A stretch of 64,000 nucleotides of DNA from Actinomyces capricornis (GCF_019974135.1 NZ_AP025017.1:2108001-2172000), one strand, 5' to 3'; numbered from the stretch's first letter, positions 19,265-28,411 are shown. Notes: generated by a model from the letters alone, not told the origin. A program made the numbers and translations.

Positions 19265-20269
19265 ATGACTGTTCGCGTAGGCATTAACGGATTCGGTCGC
19301 ATTGGGCGCACTTATCTGCGCGCTGCGCTGGCCAATAACGCAGAAGTTGAGGTCGTTGCCGTCAATGACCTCACCGATGCGGCTACCTTGTCCACCCTGC
19401 TGGAGTGGGACTCCGTGAGCGGTCACCTCGACGGCGTCGCCGCGGATGAAGGAGTTCTGAGCGTGGGGGATCGCAACATCAGGGTCCTGTCTGAGCGCGA
19501 CCCCGCCTCTATCCCGTGGGGATCGCTGGGGGTTGACGTCGTTATCGAGTCCACCGGGCTGTTCACAGCCGAGGACAGGGCCGCTGCCCATCTCCGGGGA
19601 GGTGCGAAGAAGGTGATCGTCTCAGCGCCGGCCAAGGGGGCTGTGCCCACCTTCGTGCTCGGTGTGAACGATGACGTGCTCGACGTGGGAGCGGCGGATG
19701 TGTTCTCCAACGGTTCGTGCACCACCAACTCTCTAGCGCCTCTGGCGAAGGTTCTTCACGAGTCCTTCGGCGTGGAGTCCGGCCTCATGACAACGGTCCA
19801 TGCCTACACCGGTGACCAGCGCATCCATGATGCTCCGCACACTGATGTGCGCCGGGCGCGGGCCGCGGCCGCATCCACTATCCCGACCTCCTCGGGCGCC
19901 GCCAAGGCCATCGGCCTGGTCATCCCCGAGCTCGACGGACGCCTGACTGGTGCTGCGCTACGTGTGCCGGTCCTGGTCGGTTCTATCACTGACCTGACCG
20001 TCGTGACCTCTCGGCCCACCAGCGTTGACGAGGTCAACGAGGCCTTCCGACGGGCCGCGCAGGACGGTCCGCTGGACGGCTACCTGCAGTACTCTGAGGC
20101 GCCACTGGTCTCCCATGATGTTGTCGGCAACCCGCACTCCTCGATCTTCGACGCCCCGCTTACCGAAGTCATCGGCAATCACGTCAAGGTCTTCGGCTGG
20201 TACGACAACGAGTGGGGTTTCTCCAACCGACTCGTGGAGTTCTCCGAGAGGGTTGGCGCTCAACTGTGA
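19265..20269 (+). CDS. gap: Glyceraldehyde-3-phosphate dehydrogenase (TetR-linked)
   Basis: 334 residues, full length. The Rossmann motif INGFGRIGR, NDL (an NAD+-type residue pattern), catalytic C152 in SNGSCTTN and H179 in TTVHAYTGDQ are all present, ending WYDNEWGFSNRLVEF, so it should be active. It has AAGGAGAG five bases before the ATG. Codon use is less GC-biased than in neighbouring core genes (many T-ending codons), and an insertion sequence lies downstream. A regulated, possibly acquired GAPDH is unusual for a housekeeping enzyme. It may be an additional copy, for example an inhibitor-insensitive form, but the window cannot show whether another copy exists. Confidence 0.93.
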   Translation: MTVRVGINGFGRIGRTYLRAALANNAEVEVVAVNDLTDAATLSTLLEWDSVSGHLDGVAADEGVLSVGDRNIRVLSERDPASIPWGSLGVDVVIESTGLFTAEDRAAAHLRGGAKKVIVSAPAKGAVPTFVLGVNDDVLDVGAADVFSNGSCTTNSLAPLAKVLHESFGVESGLMTTVHAYTGDQRIHDAPHTDVRRARAAAASTIPTSSGAAKAIGLVIPELDGRLTGAALRVPVLVGSITDLTVVTSRPTSVDEVNEAFRRAAQDGPLDGYLQYSEAPLVSHDVVGNPHSSIFDAPLTEVIGNHVKVFGWYDNEWGFSNRLVEFSERVGAQL

Positions 20270-20584
20270 TGTCAGAGCGGGGAACCCGATGGGATGTTGC
20301 CGATCTTCGCTGCTGAGAGAGAGCAACGGACTTCTTGGGGTTGATTTCCCTCTGTGCTCGTAGGAATCTGCTTTACCCACAGTTGAAGAGAGCCTTCTTC
20401 ACAGACCGGGGCAGGCACTCTCTCGAGTTATGACCTGCGTCGTATCTTCGTGGCCCATTAGATTTTAGGAGATGATTTAAAGAAAGTACGAAGCATATTT
20501 CCCCTGACAGGAAATAGAATATATTCTGTCGTAGTATAGTTTGCACAAGTCTGTCGGGCATTGTCTCAATATTAAGTGTCGAGA
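20270..20584. other. AT-rich non-coding stretch
   Basis: 315 bases between the GAPDH gene and the insertion element. It is strikingly AT-rich for this genome, especially 20455-20585. I find no gene, tRNA or convincing hairpin. It is probably part of the acquired segment. Confidence 0.5.
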
Positions 20585-21739
20585 TATGGCGGTCATGAAA
20601 CAAGATCGTTTGTTTGGGTTTTTATTGGGAGGTGTTCAAAGTCGTAGTCGAAGGTGCGGCTGTTGATGTAGTCGATGAATGCTGCGCAGGTGTTCTCGGG
20701 GGTGTCTTTCTGGATGTTGGCGATGCTGGCCTTGGCGGCGTTCCAGACGTGCTCGGTCGGGTTGTGGTCCGGCGCGTAGGGCGGTAGGTAGATGAGTCTG
20801 AGGCTCTCGAACTGGCCTCCTGGCTCGATCATCTCCTTAAGAGCCCTGGCGTGATGGAAGGCGGCGTTGTCCAGTACCACGGCGATCTTGTTGGCGCCTG
20901 TTTCCCTGATCAAGCGGGCCAGGGCCAAGATGATCTGCTCGGCGTTCTGGTTTCCCTCAATGGGGTAGACCTTCATCTTCTTACTGCGCAGGCTCAAGGC
21001 CCCGAAGAAGGAGTGCGCCGAGCGCGTGCGATCGACGTGGATCTTGGTCCGCTCGCCCTTGGGCAGCCACATGCGGCGGGTCTCGGCCTCGTGCTCGATG
21101 CGGACCTCATCGACGGTGCACACCTCCCACCCACCGGCCAGCAGGTCGGCGACCTCCTGGCGGATCTGGGCCATGCGCTGGGTGATGGCCTCTTCGTCGC
21201 GGCGCTTGTCGAAGGGGTCGGCCAGTTTGAAGCTCATGCCCAAGAAGCGCATCAGCAGCTGGTAGGAGGAGTTAGAGGCGTACTGGACGCCGAACCTGGC
21301 CTGGACCACATCACGCAGGGCAGGCACGTCCCAGAACTGGGCCTTGATCCCCGACTGCTCGGGCGGCAACCTCAGCGCCTCTTCGAGCTGGGCTTTTTGA
21401 TCCCCGGTGAGCTTGGCCGCGTTCTGATTTCCGGCATGACCGCTGACCACCGAGCACAGCCTGGAGCGCCGCCAATCCGAGAGCCATTCCCTCACGGTTC
21501 TCGCGGTGCGGTCGACCATCTCAGAGATGATGCCCGTATCAACACCGCGGGAGGCGTAGAGAACCGCCTCGGCTTTCAATCTCACAAGAATCAGCGTGTC
21601 ATTGCGCTTCTTCCACCTCAAAAGGACCTCGCGCTCTTCCGATGTCACATCAACCCTCATACACCCATTTTATACCGCGCCCGCGCTAAACTCCACCCAA
21701 GAACGCACCGGAATACGATTTTGTTTAAAGCCAGCCAGA
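20585..21739 (-). mobile_element. IS630-family insertion sequence
   Basis: A transposase gene flanked by imperfect inverted repeats. The left end reads inward as TATGGCGGTCATGAAACAAG... (20585-20608) and the right end is its complement at 21716-21739 (18 of 24 positions match; best run AAACAA-ATCG). IS630 elements insert at TA; the exact ends are not certain. The left repeat overlaps the transposase stop codon. Confidence 0.7.
20593..21660 (-). CDS. IS630-family transposase
   Basis: 355 residues, apparently intact. An N-terminal helix-turn-helix (about residues 40-70, with TGIISEMVDRTARTVREWL) precedes a DDE catalytic domain: the first aspartate in CTVDEVRIEHE, the second in VVLDNAAFHHA, and the glutamate in PDHNPTEHVWN. 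It cuts and pastes its element at TA dinucleotides. As an uninterrupted frame it may still be active. Confidence 0.92.
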   Translation of the reverse strand: MRVDVTSEEREVLLRWKKRNDTLILVRLKAEAVLYASRGVDTGIISEMVDRTARTVREWLSDWRRSRLCSVVSGHAGNQNAAKLTGDQKAQLEEALRLPPEQSGIKAQFWDVPALRDVVQARFGVQYASNSSYQLLMRFLGMSFKLADPFDKRRDEEAITQRMAQIRQEVADLLAGGWEVCTVDEVRIEHEAETRRMWLPKGERTKIHVDRTRSAHSFFGALSLRSKKMKVYPIEGNQNAEQIILALARLIRETGANKIAVVLDNAAFHHARALKEMIEPGGQFESLRLIYLPPYAPDHNPTEHVWNAAKASIANIQKDTPENTCAAFIDYINSRTFDYDFEHLPIKTQTNDLVS

Positions 21740-21756
21740 ACAAGGGGAACAGGGTT

Positions 21757-21933
21757 CTTGGGCCAATCAATGGAACGCTGTTTATGAACATTGTTCCAGT
21801 GACTACTTTCACTATCGTCAGTTTAGTTAGCGGGGTGGCTCCCAGTAGTTATGCGGTGGTGGGGGTTGCTTGTGTCATCTGCGGGCTGGTTTTTAATAAC
21901 GCATGCATGCGGATGTCCTCTCGGGTGAGATAG
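21757..21933 (+). pseudogene. C-terminal remnant of an EamA/DMT-family transporter
   Basis: About 58 codons read VLGPINGTLFMNIVPVTTF, then a hydrophobic helix and a VVGVACVICGLVFNNAC helix before the stop. This matches the last two helices of EamA permeases (compare LFxNLxPV in that family). No upstream portion is present between the GAPDH gene and the IS element, so the gene is a 3' fragment left by insertion or deletion. Confidence 0.6.
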
Positions 21934-22045
21934 GCCGGAGGCTCCGAGGTGCAGGGGGGGCATGAAAGGCTGGGTGAAGTGGCTCGCTCGGCACCCCACC
22001 CAGCCTCTATCTTGCCTCAGCACGCTTTTCTATTGCGGTCTTCAT

Positions 22046-22972
22046 TCAGTCCGTGAACAGCGTGCCCTCCAGGTAGGCCCGGGCCTTGCGGGCGTACTGA
22101 AGGGGGTTGGCGATGGCCGGGTCCTGCTCGGCTTCCACCAGGATCCAGTCGCGGTACCCGTGGTCGATGAGGAACCGGTAGGGCTCGGTGAAGTCGATGG
22201 TGCCATCCCCCGGAACGGTGAACATGCCCGCCAGGAAGGAATCGAGGAAGGAGCGCTCGGCCGCGCGGGACTCCTCCAGCTTCTTGGGGCGCACATCCTT
22301 GAAGTGCACGTGCTTGACCCGCTCGATGGTCTGGCGCAGCAGCCCCATGACATCGCCGTCACCCACATAGGCGTGCCCGGTGTCGAACAGCAGGGAGACC
22401 CTGGCGGGGTCGGTCAGCTCCATGAGCCGCACCGTCTCATCCTTGGTCTGGATCACCGTGCCCAGGTGGTGGTGGTAGACCAGCGCCAGGCCGTGCTCGT
22501 GGGCGATCCCGCCCAGGCGGTTGAGGCCCTCGGCCAGGACGGGCCACTCCTCCTCGCTGAGCACCGGCTTATTGGTGAAGATGCAGACATCGCGCTTGCC
22601 CTGCACCGAGCCGGTCTGCTCGGAGACCACGATGCGGGTGGCCCCCAGGTACTCCAGGTAGGAGCAGGTGGCCTCGAAGTCGGGGATGACCGCCTCCACG
22701 CCGTCGCGCACGATGAAGGAGGAGAACCACTGCGCCACGATGGCGATGCCGCGGGCCTCGGCGGCCGCCTTGACCTCCTCCTTGGGCGGGAAGAACCCGG
22801 CGCACTCGGTACCCGCATAGCCGGTGTCGGCCAGGTCGAGCAGCATGTCCTCCAGGGTGTTGAAGGCGCCGACCTCGGGGATGTCGTCATTGCGCCAGGT
22901 GATGGGGTGCATGCCCCAGCTGATGCCGTGGGGGTCCTTGATCGCGGTGGTGGGGTCGAGTCGGAAGGCCAT
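22046..22972 (-). CDS. iolE: myo-Inosose-2 dehydratase
   Basis: 308 residues with an AP-endonuclease-2/xylose-isomerase-like TIM barrel: GMHPITWRNDDIPEVG at the start, GYAGTECAGFFPP, YHHHLGTVIQT, LLFDTGHAYV, HVHFKDVR and late EAEQDP, which supply metal-binding Glu/Asp/His. It dehydrates 2-keto-myo-inositol (scyllo-inosose) to the diketone, step two of inositol catabolism. The ATG at 22972 has AAGGAGAGGACC upstream. It is the last gene of a minus-strand unit: inositol dehydrogenase-like gene, transporter, iolE. Confidence 0.92.
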   Translation of the reverse strand: MAFRLDPTTAIKDPHGISWGMHPITWRNDDIPEVGAFNTLEDMLLDLADTGYAGTECAGFFPPKEEVKAAAEARGIAIVAQWFSSFIVRDGVEAVIPDFEATCSYLEYLGATRIVVSEQTGSVQGKRDVCIFTNKPVLSEEEWPVLAEGLNRLGGIAHEHGLALVYHHHLGTVIQTKDETVRLMELTDPARVSLLFDTGHAYVGDGDVMGLLRQTIERVKHVHFKDVRPKKLEESRAAERSFLDSFLAGMFTVPGDGTIDFTEPYRFLIDHGYRDWILVEAEQDPAIANPLQYARKARAYLEGTLFTD

Positions 22973-23124
22973 GGTCCTCTCCTTCATTGGCGGGTTCATC
23001 GGCTAGGTGGTGTGGGTGGATCGGCGGCCGGTCACTGGCCGCATGCGGGTCGCGGGGTGGCGCCTGCGGGGCTGCCGGTGGGCTGATCGCCGGCGGGTCA
23101 TCGCGGGCGGGGCGGTGGGGAGGC

Positions 23125-23167
23125 GGGGCCGACGACGATGGGCGGGTTCGCCGTCGTCGTCGGCCCC
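23125..23167 (-). terminator. Strong hairpin between iolT and iolE
   Basis: GGGGCCGACGACGA (23125-23138) pairs perfectly with TCGTCGTCGGCCCC (23154-23167). It lies just after the iolT stop on the transcribed minus strand and could terminate or attenuate read-through into iolE. Confidence 0.75.
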
Positions 23168-23180
23168 GGAGTGGTGGGGA

Positions 23181-24839
23181 TCAGGAGTAGCGCGCCTCCA
23201 TCTCGGCCTCGATCTGCTCCAGGGACTTATCGGAGGTCTCGGGCATGATGCGCAGCAGGATGACGGCGATGACGAGGTTGAGCACCCCGTAGATCGTGTA
23301 GGTGTAGCCCCCGCCGAGGGTCTCCATCATCCGCGGGAAGGTCCAGGTGATGATGGCATTGGCCGTCCACATGCAGAAGATCGCCGTGCCATTCATGACC
23401 CCGCGCACGTTGGCGGGGAAGAGCTCGCCCATCATCGTCCACACCACGGTGCCGTTGGAGGACTGGACGATGAGCATGAAGACCGACATGAGCGCCAGGA
23501 TGAGGTAGGCGGCCCAGGCCGGCGGGGCGGTGTGCTCGGCCATGTGCGGGGCGATGAGGAACTGGAAGGTCGCGGCGATGCCCAGCAGGCAGATGCCCAC
23601 GCCGGTGACGTCGGCGATGAGGATCTGGCGCCGGCGGAACCTCATGATGAGCCAGATCCCGATCGCCGAGCCGATGACGCTCATGACCCCGTTGGCCACC
23701 TGCGCGGTGATCGCCGAGGAGGTGGACATGCCCGCGTACTCCAGCACCTTGGGCGCGTAGTACATGACCGTGTTGACGCCCGTGGTCTGGTTGACCACTG
23801 CCAGGAAGATGCCCACGCCCAGCAGCTTGCGCAGCCATGGCGTGGCCAGGACGTAGCCCAGGCCGCGTGAGCGGGCCTCCTCGGCGATCTCGTGCTGGCG
23901 GGACTCGGCCATCTCCATGAGCTCATCGACCAGGGGACCGTCCTTGTCCTCATCGCGCACCCGCTTGAGCGCGCCGATGGCCTCGTAGAGCCGCTCCTTG
24001 GCCACGTACCAGCGGGAGGACTCGGGCATGAGGCGGATGCCGATCCACAGGGCGATGGCGGGCAGGGTGCACAGCACGAGCATGTAGCGCCAGGTCTCGC
24101 CGTTGCCCCAGGAGATCACCAGCTGGTTGAGGAAGGCGTGGTACTCATCGGCGCTCATGGTGCCCCCCTGGGAGGCCTGGAGGGAGCGGATGGTGTCGTA
24201 GGCGTACTCGCCGGGGGCCAGCGTGCCCGAGGGGTCGGCCTCGATGGCGATGCGCGGGCCGCCCTGGACGTGGCTGATTGCCGCGTTCATGGCGAAGGCC
24301 AGGAGCTGGCCGGTGACGATCATCAGCTGGTCGATGGCCACGATGGAGCCGCGGATGCGCTTGGGCGCCGTCTCGGCCAGGTAGACCGGGACCGTGGCTG
24401 AGGCCCCGCCGACGGCGAAGCCCAGGACGACCCGGAAGGGGTACATGACCCACACGTTGGGCGCCAGGGTGGTGCCCAGGGCGCCGACGACGAAGAGGAT
24501 CGCCAGCAGGGTGATGTTGTGCCGGCGGCCGTAGCGGTCCGACAGGCGCCCGCCGATGAGCGCCCCCAGGGCCGCCCCCACCAGGAGGGTGCCGCCGATG
24601 GCCCCTTCCTCGAAGGAGGTCAGCTGCAGGCCTTTGGCCGCGAAGGGCATGTACATGAAGGGCAGGGCCCCGGAGATGACGCCGGTGTCGTAGCCGAAGA
24701 GCAGGGAGCCCAGCGTGGCCACGGCGGCCACAGCGAAGATGCCGCGGTGCTTGCCCGAGGGCGGTGTCTGGTCCACCGCCGCCTGCATCTGCTCCTTGGT
24801 GATGCCTCGTAGGGAGAGGCCGGTTGATGTCTGGCTCAT
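23181..24839 (-). CDS. iolT: myo-Inositol transporter, MFS sugar-porter family
   Basis: 552 residues with 12 transmembrane helices. Sugar-porter signatures include GYDTGVISGAL in the first helix, GGRLSDRYGRR between helices 2 and 3, PVYLAETAPKRIRGS, PESSRWYV before the central loop, NQTTGVNTVMYYAP and ELFPANVRG. An extra loop of about 50 residues (around residues 200-250) lies between helices 6 and 7 compared with short bacterial porters. Inositol is the likely substrate because of its place between an inositol dehydrogenase-like gene and iolE. Proton coupling is expected. Confidence 0.88.
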   Translation of the reverse strand: MSQTSTGLSLRGITKEQMQAAVDQTPPSGKHRGIFAVAAVATLGSLLFGYDTGVISGALPFMYMPFAAKGLQLTSFEEGAIGGTLLVGAALGALIGGRLSDRYGRRHNITLLAILFVVGALGTTLAPNVWVMYPFRVVLGFAVGGASATVPVYLAETAPKRIRGSIVAIDQLMIVTGQLLAFAMNAAISHVQGGPRIAIEADPSGTLAPGEYAYDTIRSLQASQGGTMSADEYHAFLNQLVISWGNGETWRYMLVLCTLPAIALWIGIRLMPESSRWYVAKERLYEAIGALKRVRDEDKDGPLVDELMEMAESRQHEIAEEARSRGLGYVLATPWLRKLLGVGIFLAVVNQTTGVNTVMYYAPKVLEYAGMSTSSAITAQVANGVMSVIGSAIGIWLIMRFRRRQILIADVTGVGICLLGIAATFQFLIAPHMAEHTAPPAWAAYLILALMSVFMLIVQSSNGTVVWTMMGELFPANVRGVMNGTAIFCMWTANAIITWTFPRMMETLGGGYTYTIYGVLNLVIAVILLRIMPETSDKSLEQIEAEMEARYS

Positions 24840-24860
24840 ATGCGGGTGTGCTCCTGTGAC

Positions 24861-26129
24861 TCAGGCGCCGGCGGGTGCGGCGGGGGTGGTGGGGGCTGAG
24901 GGGGGCGCGGTGGCGGCGCCCTGCGCGCCGGGGGCGCGGTCGAAGGTGGTGGGGCCGGCGACCCGTGGCACATCGTGCCACTGGCCGTCGGCGGCGGAGG
25001 CGACGATGGCCTGGTCGACCTCCGCGGCGCACCAGGCGTCGGCCGCCGAGGGGGCGATCTGCTCGCCGGTGAGGATCGACTCCAGGAACTGGGCCGCCTC
25101 GATGCTCTTCATGTCGTCGAAGCCCATGGAGGTGCCGATGGCGGGCTGGAAGCGCTGCCACTGGCCCCACTGGGGGCCGGCCATGGCGCGGGTGTAGCCG
25201 TGGACGGCCCCGCCGTCCAGGCCGGTGCACACCTCGAGCTCGTTGAGTCGCTCGAAGTTCCAGCGGGCCGAGCCGCCGGTGCCGTAGACCTCGACGACGT
25301 ACTCGGCGCGCGGGCCCACGCTGACACGGCAGGACTCCATCGTCCCCACGGCCCCGCCGTCGAAGCGCACGAGCATGGACACGTAGTCCTCGTTGCCCAC
25401 GGGGCCCACCTCCTCGCCGATCTCGAAGCCGGAGTGGCCGATGCCCATCTTGGTGGGGATGGGCCGCTCGGTGATGAAGGTGTCGGTCAGCGCGCTGACC
25501 GAGGCGATACGGCCCACGACGTACTGGGCCAGATCGGCCCCGTGGCTCATGAGGTCGGGCACGACGCCGGCGCCCGCCTTCTCGCGCGAGGCCCGCCAGG
25601 TCAGGGGACTCAGCGGGGAGGAGTTGTAGTCGGCGATGAACCACACCCGCACATTCGTGATGCGCCCCAGGGCGCCTGAGCGGACCAGGGAGCGCATGTA
25701 CTCGATGGCCGGGGTGTGGCGGTAGTTGAAGCCCACGGCGGTGACCAGGCCGGCGTCCTGGGCCGCCTGGGCGATCTGGCGGGATTGCTCGGCGCTGATG
25801 CCCATGGGCTTCTCGATCCAGAAGGGCTTGCCGGCCTCGACGGCGGCCAGGGCCATCTCATGGTGGAGGAAGTTGGGGGCGCAGATGGAGACCGCCTCGA
25901 CCTGCGGATCGGCCAGCAGCTCCCGGTAGTCGGCGTAGGCCCGCTCGAAGCCCAGGTCCTCCACGGCCTCGGCGCGGATCTGCTCGACCGGGTCGGCTGC
26001 AGCCACCAGCCGCGGGGCCACCCCCAGCTCCGGGAAGCGCTCGGGTATTGATCGGTAGCTGCGGGCGTGGAGGCGCCCCATCCACCCCAGTGAGATGACA
26101 CCGACGCCCAGGGGTCTCTTCTTGGTCAT
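24861..26129 (-). CDS. Gfo/Idh/MocA-family oxidoreductase, inositol dehydrogenase-like
   Basis: 422 residues. The N-terminal NAD-binding domain starts VGVISLGWMGRLHARSY; the EKPMG motif carries the catalytic-site lysine, and the C-terminal alpha/beta domain has HGADLAQYVVG. The proline/alanine-rich last 40 residues look disordered. It is longer than and distinct from the IolG at 28429, so it may oxidise another isomer (scyllo- or D-chiro-inositol) or a 1-keto intermediate. It is the first gene of the unit with iolT and iolE, 21 bases from iolT, with the regulon palindrome about 105 bases upstream. Confidence 0.85.
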   Translation of the reverse strand: MTKKRPLGVGVISLGWMGRLHARSYRSIPERFPELGVAPRLVAAADPVEQIRAEAVEDLGFERAYADYRELLADPQVEAVSICAPNFLHHEMALAAVEAGKPFWIEKPMGISAEQSRQIAQAAQDAGLVTAVGFNYRHTPAIEYMRSLVRSGALGRITNVRVWFIADYNSSPLSPLTWRASREKAGAGVVPDLMSHGADLAQYVVGRIASVSALTDTFITERPIPTKMGIGHSGFEIGEEVGPVGNEDYVSMLVRFDGGAVGTMESCRVSVGPRAEYVVEVYGTGGSARWNFERLNELEVCTGLDGGAVHGYTRAMAGPQWGQWQRFQPAIGTSMGFDDMKSIEAAQFLESILTGEQIAPSAADAWCAAEVDQAIVASAADGQWHDVPRVAGPTTFDRAPGAQGAATAPPSAPTTPAAPAGA

Positions 26130-26231
26130 GAATTTTCCTTTCCGACGGCCTTGTCGGGTGCTGCGGCAGCAGCGCGGTAACAGGGGGAACGCGCGTCAGC
26201 AACGGCGTAACGGGACCGTATCAGAACCTAC

Positions 26232-26245
26232 TTTGTCAGGACAAG
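26232..26245. promoter_or_regulatory. Candidate inositol-regulon operator 1
   Basis: TTTGTCAGGACAAG, matching TTTGT-N4-ACAAA with one mismatch. It overlaps the stop codon of the LacI gene and lies about 105 bases upstream of the Gfo/Idh-iolT-iolE unit it probably controls. Confidence 0.65.
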
Positions 26246-27333
26246 GGCTTGGGTGGGCGTTTCGTGGAGGAGCGCACCGCCAGGTAGGGGCGCACCGTTC
26301 GTGTGGCAGGGGCCCGCCCCGCGCGCCCGGATCCTTGGGCCTCCTCGGAGGTGAGCAGCTCGACGGCGGCGCGCGCCAGCCGCTCGGGGCGCTGGTCCAC
26401 ACTGGTCAGGTCGAACTCCGGGCGGGAGGCCAGGCGCGTGTTGTCATAGCTGGCCACGGCCAGGTCGGGGCCCACCCGCTGGCCCAGGTGGTGGGCGGCC
26501 GCCACGATGTTGATGGCCAGCAGGTCGTTGTAGGCCACCACGGCCACCGGCCTGCGGCGCCCCTCCAGGGCGGCCTCCAGGGCCAGCAGGGCACCGCCGG
26601 TGCAGCGGATCTCCTGGGCGCTCATCCCCTGGCGCCGGGCCTCCCGGAGGCAGGCCCCGGCCCGCTCCGCCGCCAGGTGCTCGTGCATGGGCGCGGCGGG
26701 GGTCAGGAATGTCAGGTGCCGGTGGCCCTGCTCGCGCAGGTGGGACACGATCTGCTCGGCGGCCTGGGACTCATCCATCCGCACCGTGCGCACGGGGGAG
26801 TCGCTCAGGCCTCGGTCCAGCAGGCACACCGGCAGGCTGCGGCCCAGCCGCTCGATCTCCTCGGGCTCCAGGCGCGTTCCGGGCAGGATGAGGCCGGTGG
26901 GCCGCATGCGCCGCGCCTCCTCGAGCGTGGCCCGCTCCAGCCCGGCCTCCAGGTCCGAGGCCAGGACGACCAGGCTGCGCCTGGCCTTGAGGCAGTAGTG
27001 GCGCAGGTGGCGCACGAGTGTGTCGAAGAAGGGGTTGTCCAGGTAGGGCAGGATGACCACGATGCGCCGGGAGCGCTGCGAGGCCAGCTCGCTGGCCGCC
27101 GCATGGGGCTGGTAGTCCATCTCCTGGGCGATGCGCAGCACCTTGGCGCGGGTCTGCTCGGAGATGCGCCCGTTGCGGTTGAGCACATGGGAGACCACGG
27201 ATCGGGACACGCCCGCGGCCCGTGCGACATCGAGTTGGGTGACGTGGCGCCCGGCGCCATCGCCGTGGTCCTTCCGCGCCTCGCGGCCGTCTGGGGGTCT
27301 GGGTCCCTGCGGTCCCGCCCCCTGACCGGTCAT
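26236..27333 (-). CDS. LacI-family transcriptional regulator
   Basis: 365 residues. The LacI headpiece (VTQLDVARAAGVSRSVVSHVLN through DYQPHAAASELAS) sits at about residues 30-85 after a 30-residue charged extension, so the true start may be internal. The periplasmic-binding-protein-like sensor domain follows, with the RRIVVILPYLDNPFFDTLV start. It is upstream of, and co-oriented with, the inositol dehydrogenase/transporter genes and is a candidate regulator of that unit. Its own operator is not obvious in the 5' region. Confidence 0.88.
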   Translation of the reverse strand: MTGQGAGPQGPRPPDGREARKDHGDGAGRHVTQLDVARAAGVSRSVVSHVLNRNGRISEQTRAKVLRIAQEMDYQPHAAASELASQRSRRIVVILPYLDNPFFDTLVRHLRHYCLKARRSLVVLASDLEAGLERATLEEARRMRPTGLILPGTRLEPEEIERLGRSLPVCLLDRGLSDSPVRTVRMDESQAAEQIVSHLREQGHRHLTFLTPAAPMHEHLAAERAGACLREARRQGMSAQEIRCTGGALLALEAALEGRRRPVAVVAYNDLLAINIVAAAHHLGQRVGPDLAVASYDNTRLASRPEFDLTSVDQRPERLARAAVELLTSEEAQGSGRAGRAPATRTVRPYLAVRSSTKRPPKPLS

Positions 27334-27884
27334 GGCTGCGCTCCCGGGGAGCGCGGTTCCTGGGGCCGGGGCTGCGGGCGGGGGGATGATACTGCGCCGT
27401 CGATGTCCGGCCGATACTCTGCTGCCATTCTATTGGTGCTCCACGATTCTCCTGTCGACATTCAGCATTCATTCAATATCGCTGTTGACAGGGGTGATGC
27501 GTTCTCGATGCGAGTCCGCAATGGGGTCGGATGGGATCGATTGGTTGACCAGTTGATGATATGCATCCCTGAAGAGCGGGAGCAGACATCAATCACCGAC
27601 GGTAGGCAGAGAGTACTTCGGCTTGTCAAGGGTGGGAGGGCCCATTGCGGGTGCCGATGAGGGATTCTTAGGCTTCTCGTGTCCGGATAGGGATGGCGGT
27701 GGTGGTCATTCCGCTATCGCCTCCCGCAGCCCTCCGGCGCTGGGCGGCGGCACTGCTGTCGCGCTCAATCCGGGATGAGCGCCCACTGGCCGCTGCTGCG
27801 TCACCGGGGTCTGGGGCGCCGATCCCGGCCTCGGAGCCTGCGGTGCCGCACCACTCATTCACCGTGTCAGAAAGGAAAGCTCTC
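27334..27884. other. Intergenic region before the I36 inhibitor gene
   Basis: 551 bases. The first half (to about 27560) is less GC-rich and holds the divergent promoters of the LacI gene and the downstream secreted protein; a TTGACA at about 27484 could be a -35 box. A reading frame extends upstream of the secreted protein's start codon but lacks a ribosome-binding site and sequence character of a protein. Confidence 0.45.
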
Positions 27885-28346
27885 ATGTCCAGCACGCTTG
27901 CCCGCCGCCTTGCCGGTGCGGCCTCCGCCATCCTGCTCGCGGCCGGTGCCGTGATCCTGCCCGCCTCGCCCGCCAGCGCCGCCGAGCGCGACGGCGTGTG
28001 CGATGTCGGAGAGGTCTGCTTCCACTTCAACAGTGGTCAAAAGGGCGCGATCTCCGACTTCACCGGCTCCGTGCGCAACTACGGCTCCAGTCAGCCCGGC
28101 TGCTATGAGTTCAAGAGCCCTGACCCGAAGGCCAAAGGTCGCGGAGAATGCATGAAGAACAATGCCGCCTCGGTGACCAACCGCACGAACTACCCGGTGA
28201 TCGTCTACTACAACTCCAACTACGGGGGCAGGAGCCAGGTCATCCCCGCGGGGGCCTCGGCCGATCTTGACAGCGGCCTGAAGAACCAGAACGCCTCCCA
28301 CTACGTGGATATCCCGAAGCCCTGCGTGGGCGTCTGCCCGGTGTGA
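27885..28346 (+). CDS. Secreted peptidase-inhibitor family I36 protein
   Basis: 153 residues. A Sec signal peptide (LARRLAGAASAILLAAGAVI, cleavage expected after PASAA near residue 30) is followed by a small cysteine-containing domain with the I36/beta-gamma-crystallin-like pattern: CDVGEVCFHFNSGQKG, an NYGSS motif and YYNSNYGGRSQVIPAG. Family I36 includes the Streptomyces metalloprotease inhibitor SMPI. It has AGAAAGGAAAGC before the ATG and an excellent terminator after it, so it is a single-gene unit. It sits between two parts of the inositol locus without an obvious link. Confidence 0.82.
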   Translation: MSSTLARRLAGAASAILLAAGAVILPASPASAAERDGVCDVGEVCFHFNSGQKGAISDFTGSVRNYGSSQPGCYEFKSPDPKAKGRGECMKNNAASVTNRTNYPVIVYYNSNYGGRSQVIPAGASADLDSGLKNQNASHYVDIPKPCVGVCPV

Positions 28347-28370
28347 GCCGTCGGCTCCTGCGTTGTTCCG

Positions 28371-28411
28371 CCCTGGGGGCGGGTACCGAGTCTCGGTACC
28401 CGCCCCCAGGG
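28371..28411. terminator. Perfect 41-base bidirectional terminator
   Basis: A 20-bp stem (28371-28390 with 28392-28411) around a single-base centre; arms begin CCCTGGGGGCGGGTACCGAG. It sits between the convergent I36 gene and iolG. Confidence 0.9.
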
